This document shows positions 8,532 to 17,057 of a stretch of 33,972 nt of DNA, piece after piece. The DNA is taken from the NCBI RefSeq assembly GCF_003838195.1, contig NZ_RCBY01000067.1, forward strand, positions 1-33,972. Direction: 5' to 3'. The DNA is from Okeania hirsuta. Its GTDB lineage: Bacteria > Cyanobacteriota > Cyanobacteriia > Cyanobacteriales > Microcoleaceae. Below the pieces are notes generated by a model that was not told where the DNA came from, ran no database searches, and saw nothing but the letters and a program-made list of their open reading frames with translations. The position numbers and the translations under genes are program-made. The stretch's first letter is position 1. Each line of letters begins with the position of its first letter.

Positions 8532-8644
8532 AGAAATAAAAAATATATTTAGCCTGTTAGTTAAAATCTTTAAAAAATAACTATTTGAGTTAGGGAATAA
8601 ATCATTCTTCATTAAAGAATATTACTGAAATAATTTTCTTAATT
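8532..8644 (+). pseudogene. Decayed copy of the 5' end of the downstream MscS gene
   Basis: About 85% identical by eye to 8880-8991, codons 6-43 of the intact channel gene: identical blocks of 21, 11, 24 and 24 bases separated by scattered changes and one indel. Its translation gives EIKNIF.LLVKI, then a stop, then FELGNKSF, then a frameshift. It lies 348 bp upstream of the parent segment in the same direction, so it looks like the remains of a local tandem duplication. Confidence 0.85.
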
Positions 8645-8862
8645 CTACATTCGGAACTTCACGCGCTTAGTATAAAGGGCAAGTAGTCAGTATAGCGCTG
8701 TGCGCAGGCAACAGCTCATCTGGCAACAGGCAACAGGGGGAATAAAATGATATTTTTTTACTTACACAATTTTTAAATAGACTGAGGTTGAACCTCTTTT
8801 ACATTTGCTATTTAATTTATATATTTAATTTTTCCTCATTTATTAAATACACTGGGTTTAAG

Positions 8863-10335
8863 ATGAATTGGATACTTATAGAAATAAAAAATATATTTAG
8901 ACTCTTAGTTAAAATAGTTATATTTGAAATATTTGAGTTAGGGAATAAATCATTTTCCATCAAGAATATTACTGAAATAATTTTCTTAATTGTTTTAGTA
9001 GTATTTTTCTCGCGCACAATAAAAAATTGGATGAAAGAATGGATATTAGTTAATTTAGGAATCAAAAAAGGTACAAGAGAAGCGATCGCCTCTATTATTA
9101 ATTACATCATTACAATAACTGGTATCTTAATTGTGCTTCATAATGCAGGCATTGACTTAACCTCAATTACTGTAATTGCTGGTGCTTTAAGTATTGGCAT
9201 TGGTATTGGTTTGAAAAATATTATTAGTAATTTTGTTAGTGGTTTAACAATTTTGATTGCTCAACCAATTAAAGTCGGAGATTTTATCAAAGTTGATGAT
9301 TTATCAGGAGTAGTAGAAAAAACCTCAATTCGTTCAACTATAATCCGAACTATTGATGGTATTTTTGTGATTGTTCCTAATAATTTTCTAGTAGAACAAA
9401 ATATTATTAACTGGAGTCATAAAGATTCGACTTCTCGCCTACGTATTCCTATTGGTGTTGCCTATGGTAGCGATACAATTTTAGTAACAGAAGCACTTTT
9501 AGATGCAGCTAGAAAGGAAAAAAGAGTTTTATCAAATCCTTCGCCTAAAGTTTGGTTTAAAGGGTTTGGAGATAGCGCCTTAAATTTTGAACTATTAGTC
9601 TGGATTAAATATCCTCCTCTTACAGATCCAATCAAAAGTTCTTTAAATTTTTCAATAGATTCAGAATTACGCTCTCGGAATATTTCTATTCCTTTTCCCC
9701 AAAGAGATTTACATATTCGCCAGATTAATGATTTAATTCCAACACATCAAAAAGCAGAGTTAACAACCGTTGGAAAAAATCAAAAAAACTTTTCAAATTC
9801 CTTAATCAAAAATCAAGTAAAAACTAAACAAAATTTCTCAAAATGGAATTTACGAGATTTATTACGACAGATTAGTTATTTTAAGAACTGTAATAACATT
9901 GAAATACGAGATGTCATTGAAAATGGATATAGAAAAATTGTGCCTCGTGGTGAAATAATCTGTCTAGAAGGAGAGTCAGGAGACTCATTTTATATAATAC
10001 TTTCGGGGTCAGTAGAAGTCTTTTCAGAAAAAGCAAATAAGTATATTACGACTAGATATGCAGGAGAATTTATTGGAGAAATGTCACTAATATTAGGGAT
10101 TACTCGTACAGCGAGTCTTCGTGCCACAGAAGATACAATTTTATTTGTAGTAGACCGAGACAATTTACACAATCTTTTGGCAAAGCACCAAAAACTAGCA
10201 GACAAAATTTCTGAAGAATTATCCCGACGTTTAGAGACTTTAAAAAATTTAGGATTACTGGATAAGCAAGAAAATTCCCAAGAAACAGCAATGATTTGGA
10301 TTAGAAATCGAATTTATACTTTATTTGGGATATAA
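8863..10335 (+). CDS. MscS-type mechanosensitive channel with C-terminal cyclic-nucleotide-binding domain
   Basis: 490 residues from the ATG at 8863. A TTG at 8788 would add 25 residues, but the ATG precedes the conserved start. Order: membrane helix (about 36-52), second helix (about 80-95), pore-lining helix and Gly/Ala-rich kink (AGALSIGIGIGLKN, about 106-119), MscS beta domain (QPIKVGDFIKVDDLSGVVE) and the alpha/beta vestibule to about 290. A linker follows, then a cNMP-binding domain (about 333-465) with phosphate-binding cassette GEFIGEMSLILGITRTAS. This is the architecture of the bacterial cyclic-nucleotide-gated (bCNG) branch of the MscS superfamily, in the plasma membrane. The cassette keeps Gly-Glu and Arg, so binding is plausible; whether the channel opens by tension or ligand cannot be told. 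Confidence 0.93.
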   Translation: MNWILIEIKNIFRLLVKIVIFEIFELGNKSFSIKNITEIIFLIVLVVFFSRTIKNWMKEWILVNLGIKKGTREAIASIINYIITITGILIVLHNAGIDLTSITVIAGALSIGIGIGLKNIISNFVSGLTILIAQPIKVGDFIKVDDLSGVVEKTSIRSTIIRTIDGIFVIVPNNFLVEQNIINWSHKDSTSRLRIPIGVAYGSDTILVTEALLDAARKEKRVLSNPSPKVWFKGFGDSALNFELLVWIKYPPLTDPIKSSLNFSIDSELRSRNISIPFPQRDLHIRQINDLIPTHQKAELTTVGKNQKNFSNSLIKNQVKTKQNFSKWNLRDLLRQISYFKNCNNIEIRDVIENGYRKIVPRGEIICLEGESGDSFYIILSGSVEVFSEKANKYITTRYAGEFIGEMSLILGITRTASLRATEDTILFVVDRDNLHNLLAKHQKLADKISEELSRRLETLKNLGLLDKQENSQETAMIWIRNRIYTLFGI

Positions 10336-10337
10336 AT

Positions 10338-10430
10338 TGTTATCAGTTATCAGTACCGACCGTTGAAGCTAGAGGCTTGAAATACAAAAGTTTATTTTTT
10401 TCATACCCTTAAAAGGGAGGCTTGAGATAT
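10338..10430 (-). repeat. Interspersed repeat resembling an IS200/IS605 right end, copy 1
   Basis: The reverse complement of this segment matches 19436-19527 and 31330-31423. Shared parts are a purine-rich start with TATGAAA, (A/T)TTCAAGCCTC.GGCTT, a GGTCAGTACTGATAACTG segment and GAT/AACTGA heptamers. It starts 3 bp after the MscS stop codon and may also act as its transcript end. No transposase is attached. Confidence 0.7.
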
Positions 10431-10534
10431 TATTTTTTTGTCAGAATATTCTCTAAATACCCGTGCAAAATAACCAGTTTATTTTTATCACTATTTTAGG
10501 GCTTACTGATTAACGATAAAAGTATTTACAGATA

Positions 10535-10637
10535 CAGCGGATTCCAACTTGGTGAGGTAAAGTTATCGCGGGCAAAATACCCGCACTACAAAAATTTAAT
10601 TGTTAATACCCATACTTCATATACTTGGAATCTGCTG
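10535..10637. mobile_element. MITE family C, copy 1 (103 bp)
   Basis: Ends CAGCGGATTCCAA and TTGGAATCTGCTG are inverted (one mismatch in 13), flanked by TA on both sides. The interior includes GCGGGCAAAATACCCGC, a small hairpin. The second copy at 22733-22835 is also exactly 103 bp and TA-flanked. TA target use points to an IS630/Tc1-mariner-type mobiliser, an inference. Confidence 0.8.
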
Positions 10638-10767
10638 TAAATTTTTGAGCCTTTTTTAGGCGAAAAAAGTGCTACATTTTCATTCCTAAGAGTTAAAATA
10701 CTCAAGATTTATCTTAACTCCTACCCTCACCAAAATACTTTTTCAGCAAACTATTATTTCAGTAGAG

Positions 10768-11739
10768 TTAAGAAGCTGGAGTAACTTTTTCTGTACTATC
10801 AAGAAAAAAGATGTGCATTAACCTTTGTTCATTTTCGTAGACATGCCAAGGTGTTCCAGTATGAAGTATTTCTCGGTTATTCCAGATAGCAAAATCTCCC
10901 ACTTCCCATTTGAGAGAAAAAATATGTTCTGGTTGAGTACCTGGAGTTAAAAACTTCTCTATTAATTCCTGACTTGGTTTGGCTTCCATTCCTTCAATTT
11001 TTCCAGCAGAATGTACACTTAAAAACAAAGCATTCTTGCCTTTTTTTGTTTGGATTACTACTGGCTGTATTCTACCAACTTCAGGAGGATTAAAATTTTT
11101 CATAGAAGCTTCAACATCATCTATTCGACGCCGACCTTGAGGTTCAACTTTAAAGTTCATGGTAGGGCAATAACAAACTTTCATTTCTAGAGCTTGTTTT
11201 TGCAGTTCTGGTATTAGAAGTTCATAAGCTTTTATAGAACTACAAAAAAGTGTTTCACCTCCTTTTTTGGGTACAACTACTGCATACATAGCACTCACCA
11301 CTGGTGGGGTATCAGATATACTGTTAAAGTCAGTATGCCAAACATGAGAATATTTAAATACCTCACCAGCAGGAAGTGTAAATTCGTGTCCATAGTGAGT
11401 AAATGAACCGTATCCATGAAGAGAAAGTAAGGGAGGATAACCAGGCAATTTTTTATAGAATGGGGCAATATTTCTTCCTTCCTTAACTGCCTGAATATCA
11501 TGGGGAAAGCTGGTAAGAAAATTAAGTTGCATCTCTGGAGTTAACTGCTGATTTTTAAACAATAGTAATGAATGTTTTTCAAATCCTGTCATTAGGGTTT
11601 CCCACTGTTGAGATGATAGAGATTTTGACAGGTCAATTCCAACTACTTCTGCTCCGAAAGATAGCTCTTTTCCAAATTGATTGTGTAAAGGTTTAAATGA
11701 GGGTAATGTTTGATTAGGGTTTTGTAGTTTTATAGACAT
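10768..11739 (-). CDS. TauD/TfdA-family Fe(II)/2-oxoglutarate dioxygenase
   Basis: 323 residues, a soluble non-haem iron oxygenase. The facial triad is visible: H135 and D137 in VWHTDFNS, and distal H293 in REILHTGTP; R306 in QRLMHIFF is placed to bind 2-oxoglutarate. GIDLSKSLSSQQWETL near the N-terminus and the central VPKKGGETLF are typical of TauD-like enzymes. The family hydroxylates small substrates such as taurine, alkylsulfonates, phenoxyacetates or halogenated compounds, and the substrate here is not deducible. It is encoded alone, upstream of no sulfonate transport genes, with a tatC ghost fragment behind its start. A function in sulfur scavenging is possible but unsupported by context. 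Confidence 0.88.
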   Translation of the reverse strand: MSIKLQNPNQTLPSFKPLHNQFGKELSFGAEVVGIDLSKSLSSQQWETLMTGFEKHSLLLFKNQQLTPEMQLNFLTSFPHDIQAVKEGRNIAPFYKKLPGYPPLLSLHGYGSFTHYGHEFTLPAGEVFKYSHVWHTDFNSISDTPPVVSAMYAVVVPKKGGETLFCSSIKAYELLIPELQKQALEMKVCYCPTMNFKVEPQGRRRIDDVEASMKNFNPPEVGRIQPVVIQTKKGKNALFLSVHSAGKIEGMEAKPSQELIEKFLTPGTQPEHIFSLKWEVGDFAIWNNREILHTGTPWHVYENEQRLMHIFFLDSTEKVTPAS

Positions 11740-11813
11740 TTTTCTAATATTTTTGACTAATAACTGAACTACTGATAAATAGACTAAATATTCTTTATAG
11801 CCTAATCTACTTT

Positions 11814-11980
11814 ATGGCAAAACTACCACCTAAGTCAAGAAAAACTACTGCTAAATTTTGAGTCAAAGGGTGAGTTGAAAAGGTTAAAACAGCTCCTGAT
11901 AATCCAGACCCTAACACTAGAGAGCATTTGTTGAGAACTGACTATTCCCACAATATCTAACAATTATTGTAGAAATCCCA
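11814..11980 (-). pseudogene. Decayed copy of the tatC 3' end
   Basis: The minus strand reads GLSGAVLTFSTHPLTQ, then NLAVVFLDLGGSFAIK and a stop, against [14 protein letters not shown]...[14 protein letters not shown] in the intact TatC next door. DNA similarity continues upstream with frameshifts and gaps, into the region matching [13 protein letters not shown]. It lies about 70-235 bp beyond the tatC stop in the same orientation, which indicates an old tandem duplication of the gene's end. Confidence 0.85.
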
Positions 11981-12047
11981 GAGCAAAAATTATTAATTTT
12001 TACTGCTAGTGCGACAATTATTAATAGTTTAGTAAAGACAGTATTTT

Positions 12048-12902
12048 TTATTTGCCAATTAACTTGACAACAAAACTACCTCCTAGATAAAGAGCCACTA
12101 CTGCTCCACCTAATAAACTTTGAGTTAAAGGGTCAGTTGAAGGAGTTAAAACTGCTCCTAAAACTGCTGCACCTAACAATACATATCTCCAGCCAGAAAA
12201 CATTTGTCGAGAAGAAACAATTCCTGAAATACCTAACAAAAATTGCAGGATAGGAATTTGAAATGCTAATGCCGTACTAAACATTAATAGTAATACAAAT
12301 TCAAAATATTGTTCAATTGACCAAGCTTGTTCTACTACTTCCGATCCGTAACTAATAAAAAACTTCAAAGCTGCTGGTACAATTGCAAAATAAGCAAATA
12401 CTAATCCCAATCCAAATAAAACTGTAGAGCCTAAGAAAATGGGTCCGAGAAATCTTCTTTCTCTAATAGTTAAACCTGGTAGAACAAACTTAACTATTTG
12501 ATAAAGTATAAAGGGACTTGCTAAAAGAAAACCACTATAAGCAGCTACTTTAATAGTTACAAAAAAATATTCTCCTGGAGCTAGTTGGAGAAACTTGACT
12601 CCACGGGCAGGAACTTCTAGAAATTGGACAATAGGTTTAACTACAATAAAGCAACCAATAATACCTACAACTCCTGCTATTAGAGAGTAAAATATTCGCA
12701 TCCGTAACTCTTCGAGATGGTCAAATATAGACATTTCCACATCATCAGGAGCTCGATCGAGATAATCATCTTCTTCTAAATCTTGACAATCGCCTACTCG
12801 AGCTGTATTATTTGGATTAACTTCAGGCTCTTTCAAGCTTACAGGTGCTAAATTATGATTATCTGAACTCTCTGGAGGAGTGCTAGTTTCTGGAGGTGTC
12901 AT
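12048..12902 (-). CDS. tatC: Twin-arginine translocase subunit TatC
   Basis: 284 residues. A hydrophilic acidic N-terminal stretch (1-56) precedes the conserved core from [17 protein letters not shown] (57 onward), the twin-arginine recognition face. Six membrane helices follow, with the conserved periplasmic/lumenal [38 protein letters not shown] between helices, and [18 protein letters not shown]-like helix 4. TatC binds folded substrates with RR signals in thylakoid and plasma membranes. A shorter start at Met57 is possible, but the [13 protein letters not shown] context is typical of cyanobacterial TatC, so the start lies upstream of it. PetC, a known type of Tat substrate, is encoded 6 kb away. 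Confidence 0.96.
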   Translation of the reverse strand: MTPPETSTPPESSDNHNLAPVSLKEPEVNPNNTARVGDCQDLEEDDYLDRAPDDVEMSIFDHLEELRMRIFYSLIAGVVGIIGCFIVVKPIVQFLEVPARGVKFLQLAPGEYFFVTIKVAAYSGFLLASPFILYQIVKFVLPGLTIRERRFLGPIFLGSTVLFGLGLVFAYFAIVPAALKFFISYGSEVVEQAWSIEQYFEFVLLLMFSTALAFQIPILQFLLGISGIVSSRQMFSGWRYVLLGAAVLGAVLTPSTDPLTQSLLGGAVVALYLGGSFVVKLIGK

Positions 12903-13359
12903 ATCTGTTTTTGATTTTAGATTAGTCTGTATAAAAGTTCTTATTTTCCACAGTGTAGACCATTGTACCGAGATTAAGTAAGCAAATTCATCTTCTCATA
13001 CTGTAGTTTGCGGGTAATTTAGGTCTATTAATCAGCCTTGAAAAGAAGTAAAAATCACGAAAACAAGAAAAACTGACTATTGATAGGTGAAGATTAATTG
13101 CTGTATTTAACCCATCTATAATTTTGTAAATGTTCAGCTGTCAGCTATTAGCTATCAGCAATTAATTTTGGGGAAGGTAAAAGCAACCTTTAAAATTAGT
13201 TTAATAGAAAAGTTACTGCCATGGGTCACCTTACCAAACCTGAGAAGTAATTATTTATTACTAATTGCTGTTTGCGTAGTATTCCGTAGGAAATGCTTAC
13301 ATAATTTTTGCCTCAATCATAGTTAATAGAGTTGGAAATAAAAATCTTGGAGCCAAATT
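12903..13359. other. Divergent intergenic region between tatC and the CHAT gene
   Basis: 457 bp without a gene. It contains a short run of GCTATCA/GCTATTA heptamer-like repeats at 13134-13165. The outer parts should hold the promoters of the two divergent genes, but no convincing -35/-10 pair can be singled out. Confidence 0.5.
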
Positions 13360-14724
13360 ATGTTTAACAAAAGATGGAAAAAAAATCAGATTTTATTCTT
13401 TCTATTTATATTAGTCTGCATCAGTAGTATCACATTAAATATTCTTCTACAAAAACAACCAGCATTTGCTCTGCAAGAATCAGAGTGGGATACATTATTA
13501 GAAAATCGGGCTGTCAAAGAAGTTGTGAATAGAATCGAACAAACTTGGGAAAAAGCTTATGAAAATTATTTTGGTGTTAATCTCTCTGGCTTTACATTAA
13601 CTGCTGAAACTATCGCTAAACAACTTGATTTATGGAAAATCCAAACTGATAAAAACCCTGGGGTTGTTTGGGTATGGCCAAGAAAAAAAACCATACAGTT
13701 AGTATTAATTACTCCCAATCAAATACCTGTTATATACAGTGTTACTGATCTAGAGCAAAAGACTGTATTAAATACAGCAAAAATATTGGCTGGGGAAATC
13801 ACAGATCCCAGAGGACGTCACAGCAATTCATATCTAAAACCTGCTCAACAAATTTATCAGTGGATAGTAGCTCCTATCGAGCCAGAATTAGAAAAGCAAA
13901 AAGTAGATACAATTCTTTTTTGTCTAGGACCAGGTTTACGCAGTTTAGCATTATCAGCACTACATGATGGAGAAAAATTTCTCATAGAAAAGTATAGTAT
14001 TGCTTTAATTCCCGCCTTTAATATGATCGAAACTGAGTATAATTCCAGAAAAAATATGCAAGTATTAGGAATGGGGGCATCAGAATTTATCGACCATCAA
14101 TCTTTACCAGCCGTACCAACAGAATTAAAACAAATTACACAAGAATTTTTTCAAGGCAAAGCATTTATCAACCAAGATTTTACAGTTAAAAATTTACAAT
14201 ACCAACAACAAAAACATAAATTTGGAATTATTCATTTAGCTACCCATGCTGAGTTTAAATCGGGCAAACCCAGTAATTCTTATATTCAGTTTTGGAATCA
14301 AGAAAAGCTAGAGTTAGACGATATTAGAAATTTGAAATGGCATCAACCAAAAGTAGAATTGTTGGTACTAAGTGCTTGTAAAACTGCAGTGGGAGACCAA
14401 CAAGCAGAATTAGGTTTTGCTGGTTTAGCTGTGCAAGCTGGAGTTAAATCTGCACTGGCAAGTCTTTGGTATGTTAGTGATGTGGGAACTTTGGCATTAA
14501 TGAATGAATTTTATCAACATTTTCAAAAAAATCCACTGAAAGCAGAAGCTCTCAGACAAGCACAAATAGCAATGTTAAACGGGAAAGTAAACTTGAAAAA
14601 AGATAAGTTACACGGTTCTGGTAGTAGCGTAAAATTGCCACAAGAATTAGCAGAATATGGAAATGAAAATTTATCTCATCCTTATTATTGGGCTGCTTTT
14701 ACTATTATTGGTAATCCTTGGTAA
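13360..14724 (+). CDS. Secreted CHAT-domain (caspase-like) protein
   Basis: 454 residues. An N-terminal membrane segment (about 10-30, ending in PAFA at 35-38) looks like a signal peptide or anchor, followed by a region of about 130 residues without recognisable motif. The CHAT domain spans about 160-454, with the His motif HLATHAEF (H296), Cys motif LSACKTAVGD (C340), GFAGLAVQAGVKSALASLW and the family ending YYWAAFTIIGNPW. CHAT proteins are clan CD cysteine-protease relatives. Cyanobacterial ones usually carry TPR arrays in front, which are absent here. Both catalytic residues are kept, so proteolysis is plausible. It stands alone, with no adaptor or substrate gene adjacent. Confidence 0.9.
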   Translation: MFNKRWKKNQILFFLFILVCISSITLNILLQKQPAFALQESEWDTLLENRAVKEVVNRIEQTWEKAYENYFGVNLSGFTLTAETIAKQLDLWKIQTDKNPGVVWVWPRKKTIQLVLITPNQIPVIYSVTDLEQKTVLNTAKILAGEITDPRGRHSNSYLKPAQQIYQWIVAPIEPELEKQKVDTILFCLGPGLRSLALSALHDGEKFLIEKYSIALIPAFNMIETEYNSRKNMQVLGMGASEFIDHQSLPAVPTELKQITQEFFQGKAFINQDFTVKNLQYQQQKHKFGIIHLATHAEFKSGKPSNSYIQFWNQEKLELDDIRNLKWHQPKVELLVLSACKTAVGDQQAELGFAGLAVQAGVKSALASLWYVSDVGTLALMNEFYQHFQKNPLKAEALRQAQIAMLNGKVNLKKDKLHGSGSSVKLPQELAEYGNENLSHPYYWAAFTIIGNPW

Positions 14725-14776
14725 TTTAGTAACTTTTTATCAAAAAAAGTTATACCTATTGCGACTTACAGAACTT

Positions 14777-15110
14777 TTAAGACCAAATATAGCCCAAACT
14801 CTCTCTGTCAGAGGCAAATACGTCACGGTTATTAGTTAACCAATCAAAAAAACGGAAAGACATAGCTGTACGAAAAGCGTACCATTGCATCAGTAAATGT
14901 CTTCAAAGGTTTATTCCCCCATTACCTCTGTAATCCTCCAGTTAGCTGATGCCAAATCATCAAAGTATAGGCACAAAATACTCTAGATCAAATGGCGTTC
15001 TATACTCCATTTATCTATTACTTGATGTTCTTTTAATCCTAACCATCATGATTGCTTATCGGTAAAAAACCTCTATCCAATTTCTGTTGGAATAGTTATT
15101 TACGATCAAT
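14777..15110 (-). pseudogene. IS701-like transposase C-terminal remnant, second copy
   Basis: The minus strand gives NYSNRNWIEVFYR, a stop, then in shifted frames LGLKEHQVIDKWSIERHLI, CAYTLMIWHQLTGGLQR, a stop, WGNKPLKTFTDAM and finally FRTAMSFRFFDWLTNNRD to ESLGYIWS and a natural stop at 14777-14779. Several frameshifts and two internal stops make it dead, but the C-terminal end is complete. It has the same shift after YREA as the copy at the left window edge and provides the empty site for the MITE inserted there. It begins 52 bp after the CHAT stop, tail to tail. Confidence 0.85.
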
Positions 15111-15296
15111 CTATCCAAGCTCTGATAATGCTGTTACGCACAAATCTACCAGTAAGAATAGCTGAATCTAGCTTTCTGTAATGATTTTCTGTGCCTTGCA
15201 TTTTCATCTCGTAGACGAGCATAGAAAAGTTTGAGTGCCATAATGCTACGATCAAATTATCGCAGACAAATAAAGTACTTGCCAGCCCTAATTAAC

Positions 15297-15590
15297 AAAA
15301 AGTCCCCCTAAAAGGGGGAGGCGCCTACCCCAATTTTCCGGTAAACTTCTGAGGTGGTAGGTGGTAGGTGTCTCAGTTATCAGTAGCTCTGTAATCAGGA
15401 GACTTGACATCAGGAATATTCTCTTTTCTCTTGGTCGATGGTTGGCCAGCTCCGAAACCTGAAGAGTGACAAAGCCGCTCCGAAGTACGCCTTCCCACCC
15501 TACGGGAAGCTCCGAAGATCGACCGCTTTTTATTCCCTTAAAAGGGGAGGCGCATACCCACAATTTTTCGGTAAATTCAAAACCGAACAC
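15297..15590. repeat. Composite repeat block with direct repeats and a shared core
   Basis: Segments at 15301-15350 and 15535-15582 are direct repeats (TTAAAAGGGG-type start, GAGGCGC, TACCC, CAATTTT.CGGTAAA). Between them, 15410-15535 is the reverse complement of a block near 18700-18800: AGCGGTCG, AGCTTCCCGTAGGGTGG and GACCAAGAGAA are shared. An open minus-strand frame spans it (15288-15590) but is built of repeat sequence and is not a credible gene. The rest of the gap up to 15781 is AT-rich and featureless. Confidence 0.6.
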
Positions 15591-15781
15591 TAGAAACGGA
15601 GCATAAATTTGGGATATTCCTTCCAGATCGCTTCAATAGAACATTTTTATTATACTTACATTATCCAGAAATGGTATAATAAATTTTACTACTTATTTAC
15701 CACTCTTATAAATTCTGAAAAATTTTTCAGAACACTTTAGCGTGGTATATTTGAAAAATCATTCCGAAATAGTTTAGGCCA

Positions 15782-16303
15782 ATGTTAGTAGGAACCACGG
15801 AAGCAGCATTCCTCTTAAATATTTCTACTGCCAGACTCAGACTGCTCTTGAAACAAAGTCGGGTTATTGGAGCGAAGAAAAAAGGTAGATTTTGGGCAAT
15901 TCCTCTAAACAATCGGGGAATGCCTGAAATAACCCCTGGTCTTCGAGGTCCACAAGGTACTTGGAACAAAGGAAAGCGTACAGGCAATACCTTTATTCAC
16001 ATTGTGCGAAAGGTAATTGATGATAACCGAGACAACGGTACCAGTGATCCGGCTATCTCTGTTAAACAAGGCGATCGCAATCATAGATGCCATGAAGCGG
16101 AAATAGTCGGACCTTGCAAAATCATCTACAGACCTCACAAGCCAAATCGCAGTCAGGCTGGCGGAGCAAGGCTTTGGATTGAGGTTGATCCTCATATTCA
16201 GGTTATCCGTAAAGTTTTCCCAGATTGGGAGATAGAATCCTCACCTCCTGAATCTGTCGAAGCCATAGACAAGCATGGTATCAGCAGTATTGCCATTTCC
16301 TAG
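15782..16303 (+). CDS. Orphan helix-turn-helix protein with an unknown C-terminal domain
   Basis: 173 residues. Residues 1-42 (GTTEAAFLLNISTARLRLLL then RVIGAKKKGRFWAIPL) form an excisionase/MerR-like winged helix-turn-helix. Residues 50-75 are Gly/Lys-rich. Residues 80-160 form a conserved-looking domain (NTFIHIVRKVID, AISVKQGDR, CHEAEIVGPCKIIYRPH, RLWIEVDP) of unknown function with two Cys. I have the impression that similar proteins exist in cyanobacteria but cannot name a family. It lies alone between repeat blocks, with no phage or integrase gene beside it. It could be a transcription factor or a domesticated mobile-element protein. The start is the first ATG, without a clear ribosome site. 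Confidence 0.7.
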   Translation: MLVGTTEAAFLLNISTARLRLLLKQSRVIGAKKKGRFWAIPLNNRGMPEITPGLRGPQGTWNKGKRTGNTFIHIVRKVIDDNRDNGTSDPAISVKQGDRNHRCHEAEIVGPCKIIYRPHKPNRSQAGGARLWIEVDPHIQVIRKVFPDWEIESSPPESVEAIDKHGISSIAIS

Positions 16304-16389
16304 TCTGCATATCCAATAGATTGTTCCTATATTTAGTTCTACTGCCTAGCTAGTTTTTGCTCTTAGGCTGAGTTTTACTATGTTTAGAT

Positions 16390-16482
16390 CAGAAGAAGGA
16401 AGGAAGAAGAAGGAAGAATATTGCGTTGTCTGAGTTTTAAGCTTTTGATCTTTCCTAACCTTTCTTTCGACTACTATAAATT
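16390..16482. repeat. MITE-like family G, copy 2
   Basis: A purine-rich GAAGGAAGAAGAAGG start, the core GCGTTGTCTGAGTTTTAAGCTTTTGAT, and an end CTTTCGACTACTATA match copies at 6739-6832 and 32735-32822. It sits in the 754-bp gap between the HTH gene and gpsA. The rest of that gap shows no gene: a short minus frame at 16592-16783 has low-complexity composition. Confidence 0.6.
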
Positions 16483-17057
16483 TTGAGAAAATCTGAGCAT
16501 CACAGGAAAAACTAATTTTTCTTAGACTAGAGGATTAGAATTTCTGAAATTCTTGCTGTTTTACTACTGACAATCATAAATATTCGTGCAGCTATAAAAA
16601 CATAGCTAAAGAAAAGGTTGGTGCTTGAGATAGGCTGATGATAAATCGAACACGGTTTGATTTTTTCCCAAGGTTACTTATTGCCTGATGGAGCTGTTCC
16701 CTACTACAGGTATCCATGAAAATTAATTTGACATTTGATAAAAGTAGATAACAGAGAACAACAAATATACTTATATTATACAAGAGCCGTAGATATATAA
16801 TTAATTTTGCTTAATGGGACTTACACAAAAAAAAGCCATAAAATAGGCTCAAATATAGATAGACATAGGGTTTTACGTCAAAAAGGTAAAATCCTGAATT
16901 ACTAAGGGTGCTAGCCATTTTTAACGCATCGACGTAATTCCCTTGTCTAGACTAACTTTGACGCATTTTTCCTACCAAAAAATGTCTAAGTACCATTAAC
17001 TACTTAAAACAAAAAACACATTACTAATCCACAATATTTTGAGCTTTCAGTTGAGAA

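Noticed and set aside
8788-8862. TTG start extending the MscS protein by 25 residues
   Set aside because: The extension is AT-driven hydrophobic sequence with no ribosome site; the ATG at 8863 begins the conserved protein.
15288-15590. Minus-strand frame of 100 codons
   Set aside because: It runs through direct repeats and a block shared with 18700-18800; composition is that of repeat DNA, no recognisable motif and no ribosome site.
15905-16195. Minus-strand frame of 96 codons
   Set aside because: Antisense to the HTH gene, whose plus-strand frame has a recognisable DNA-binding domain.
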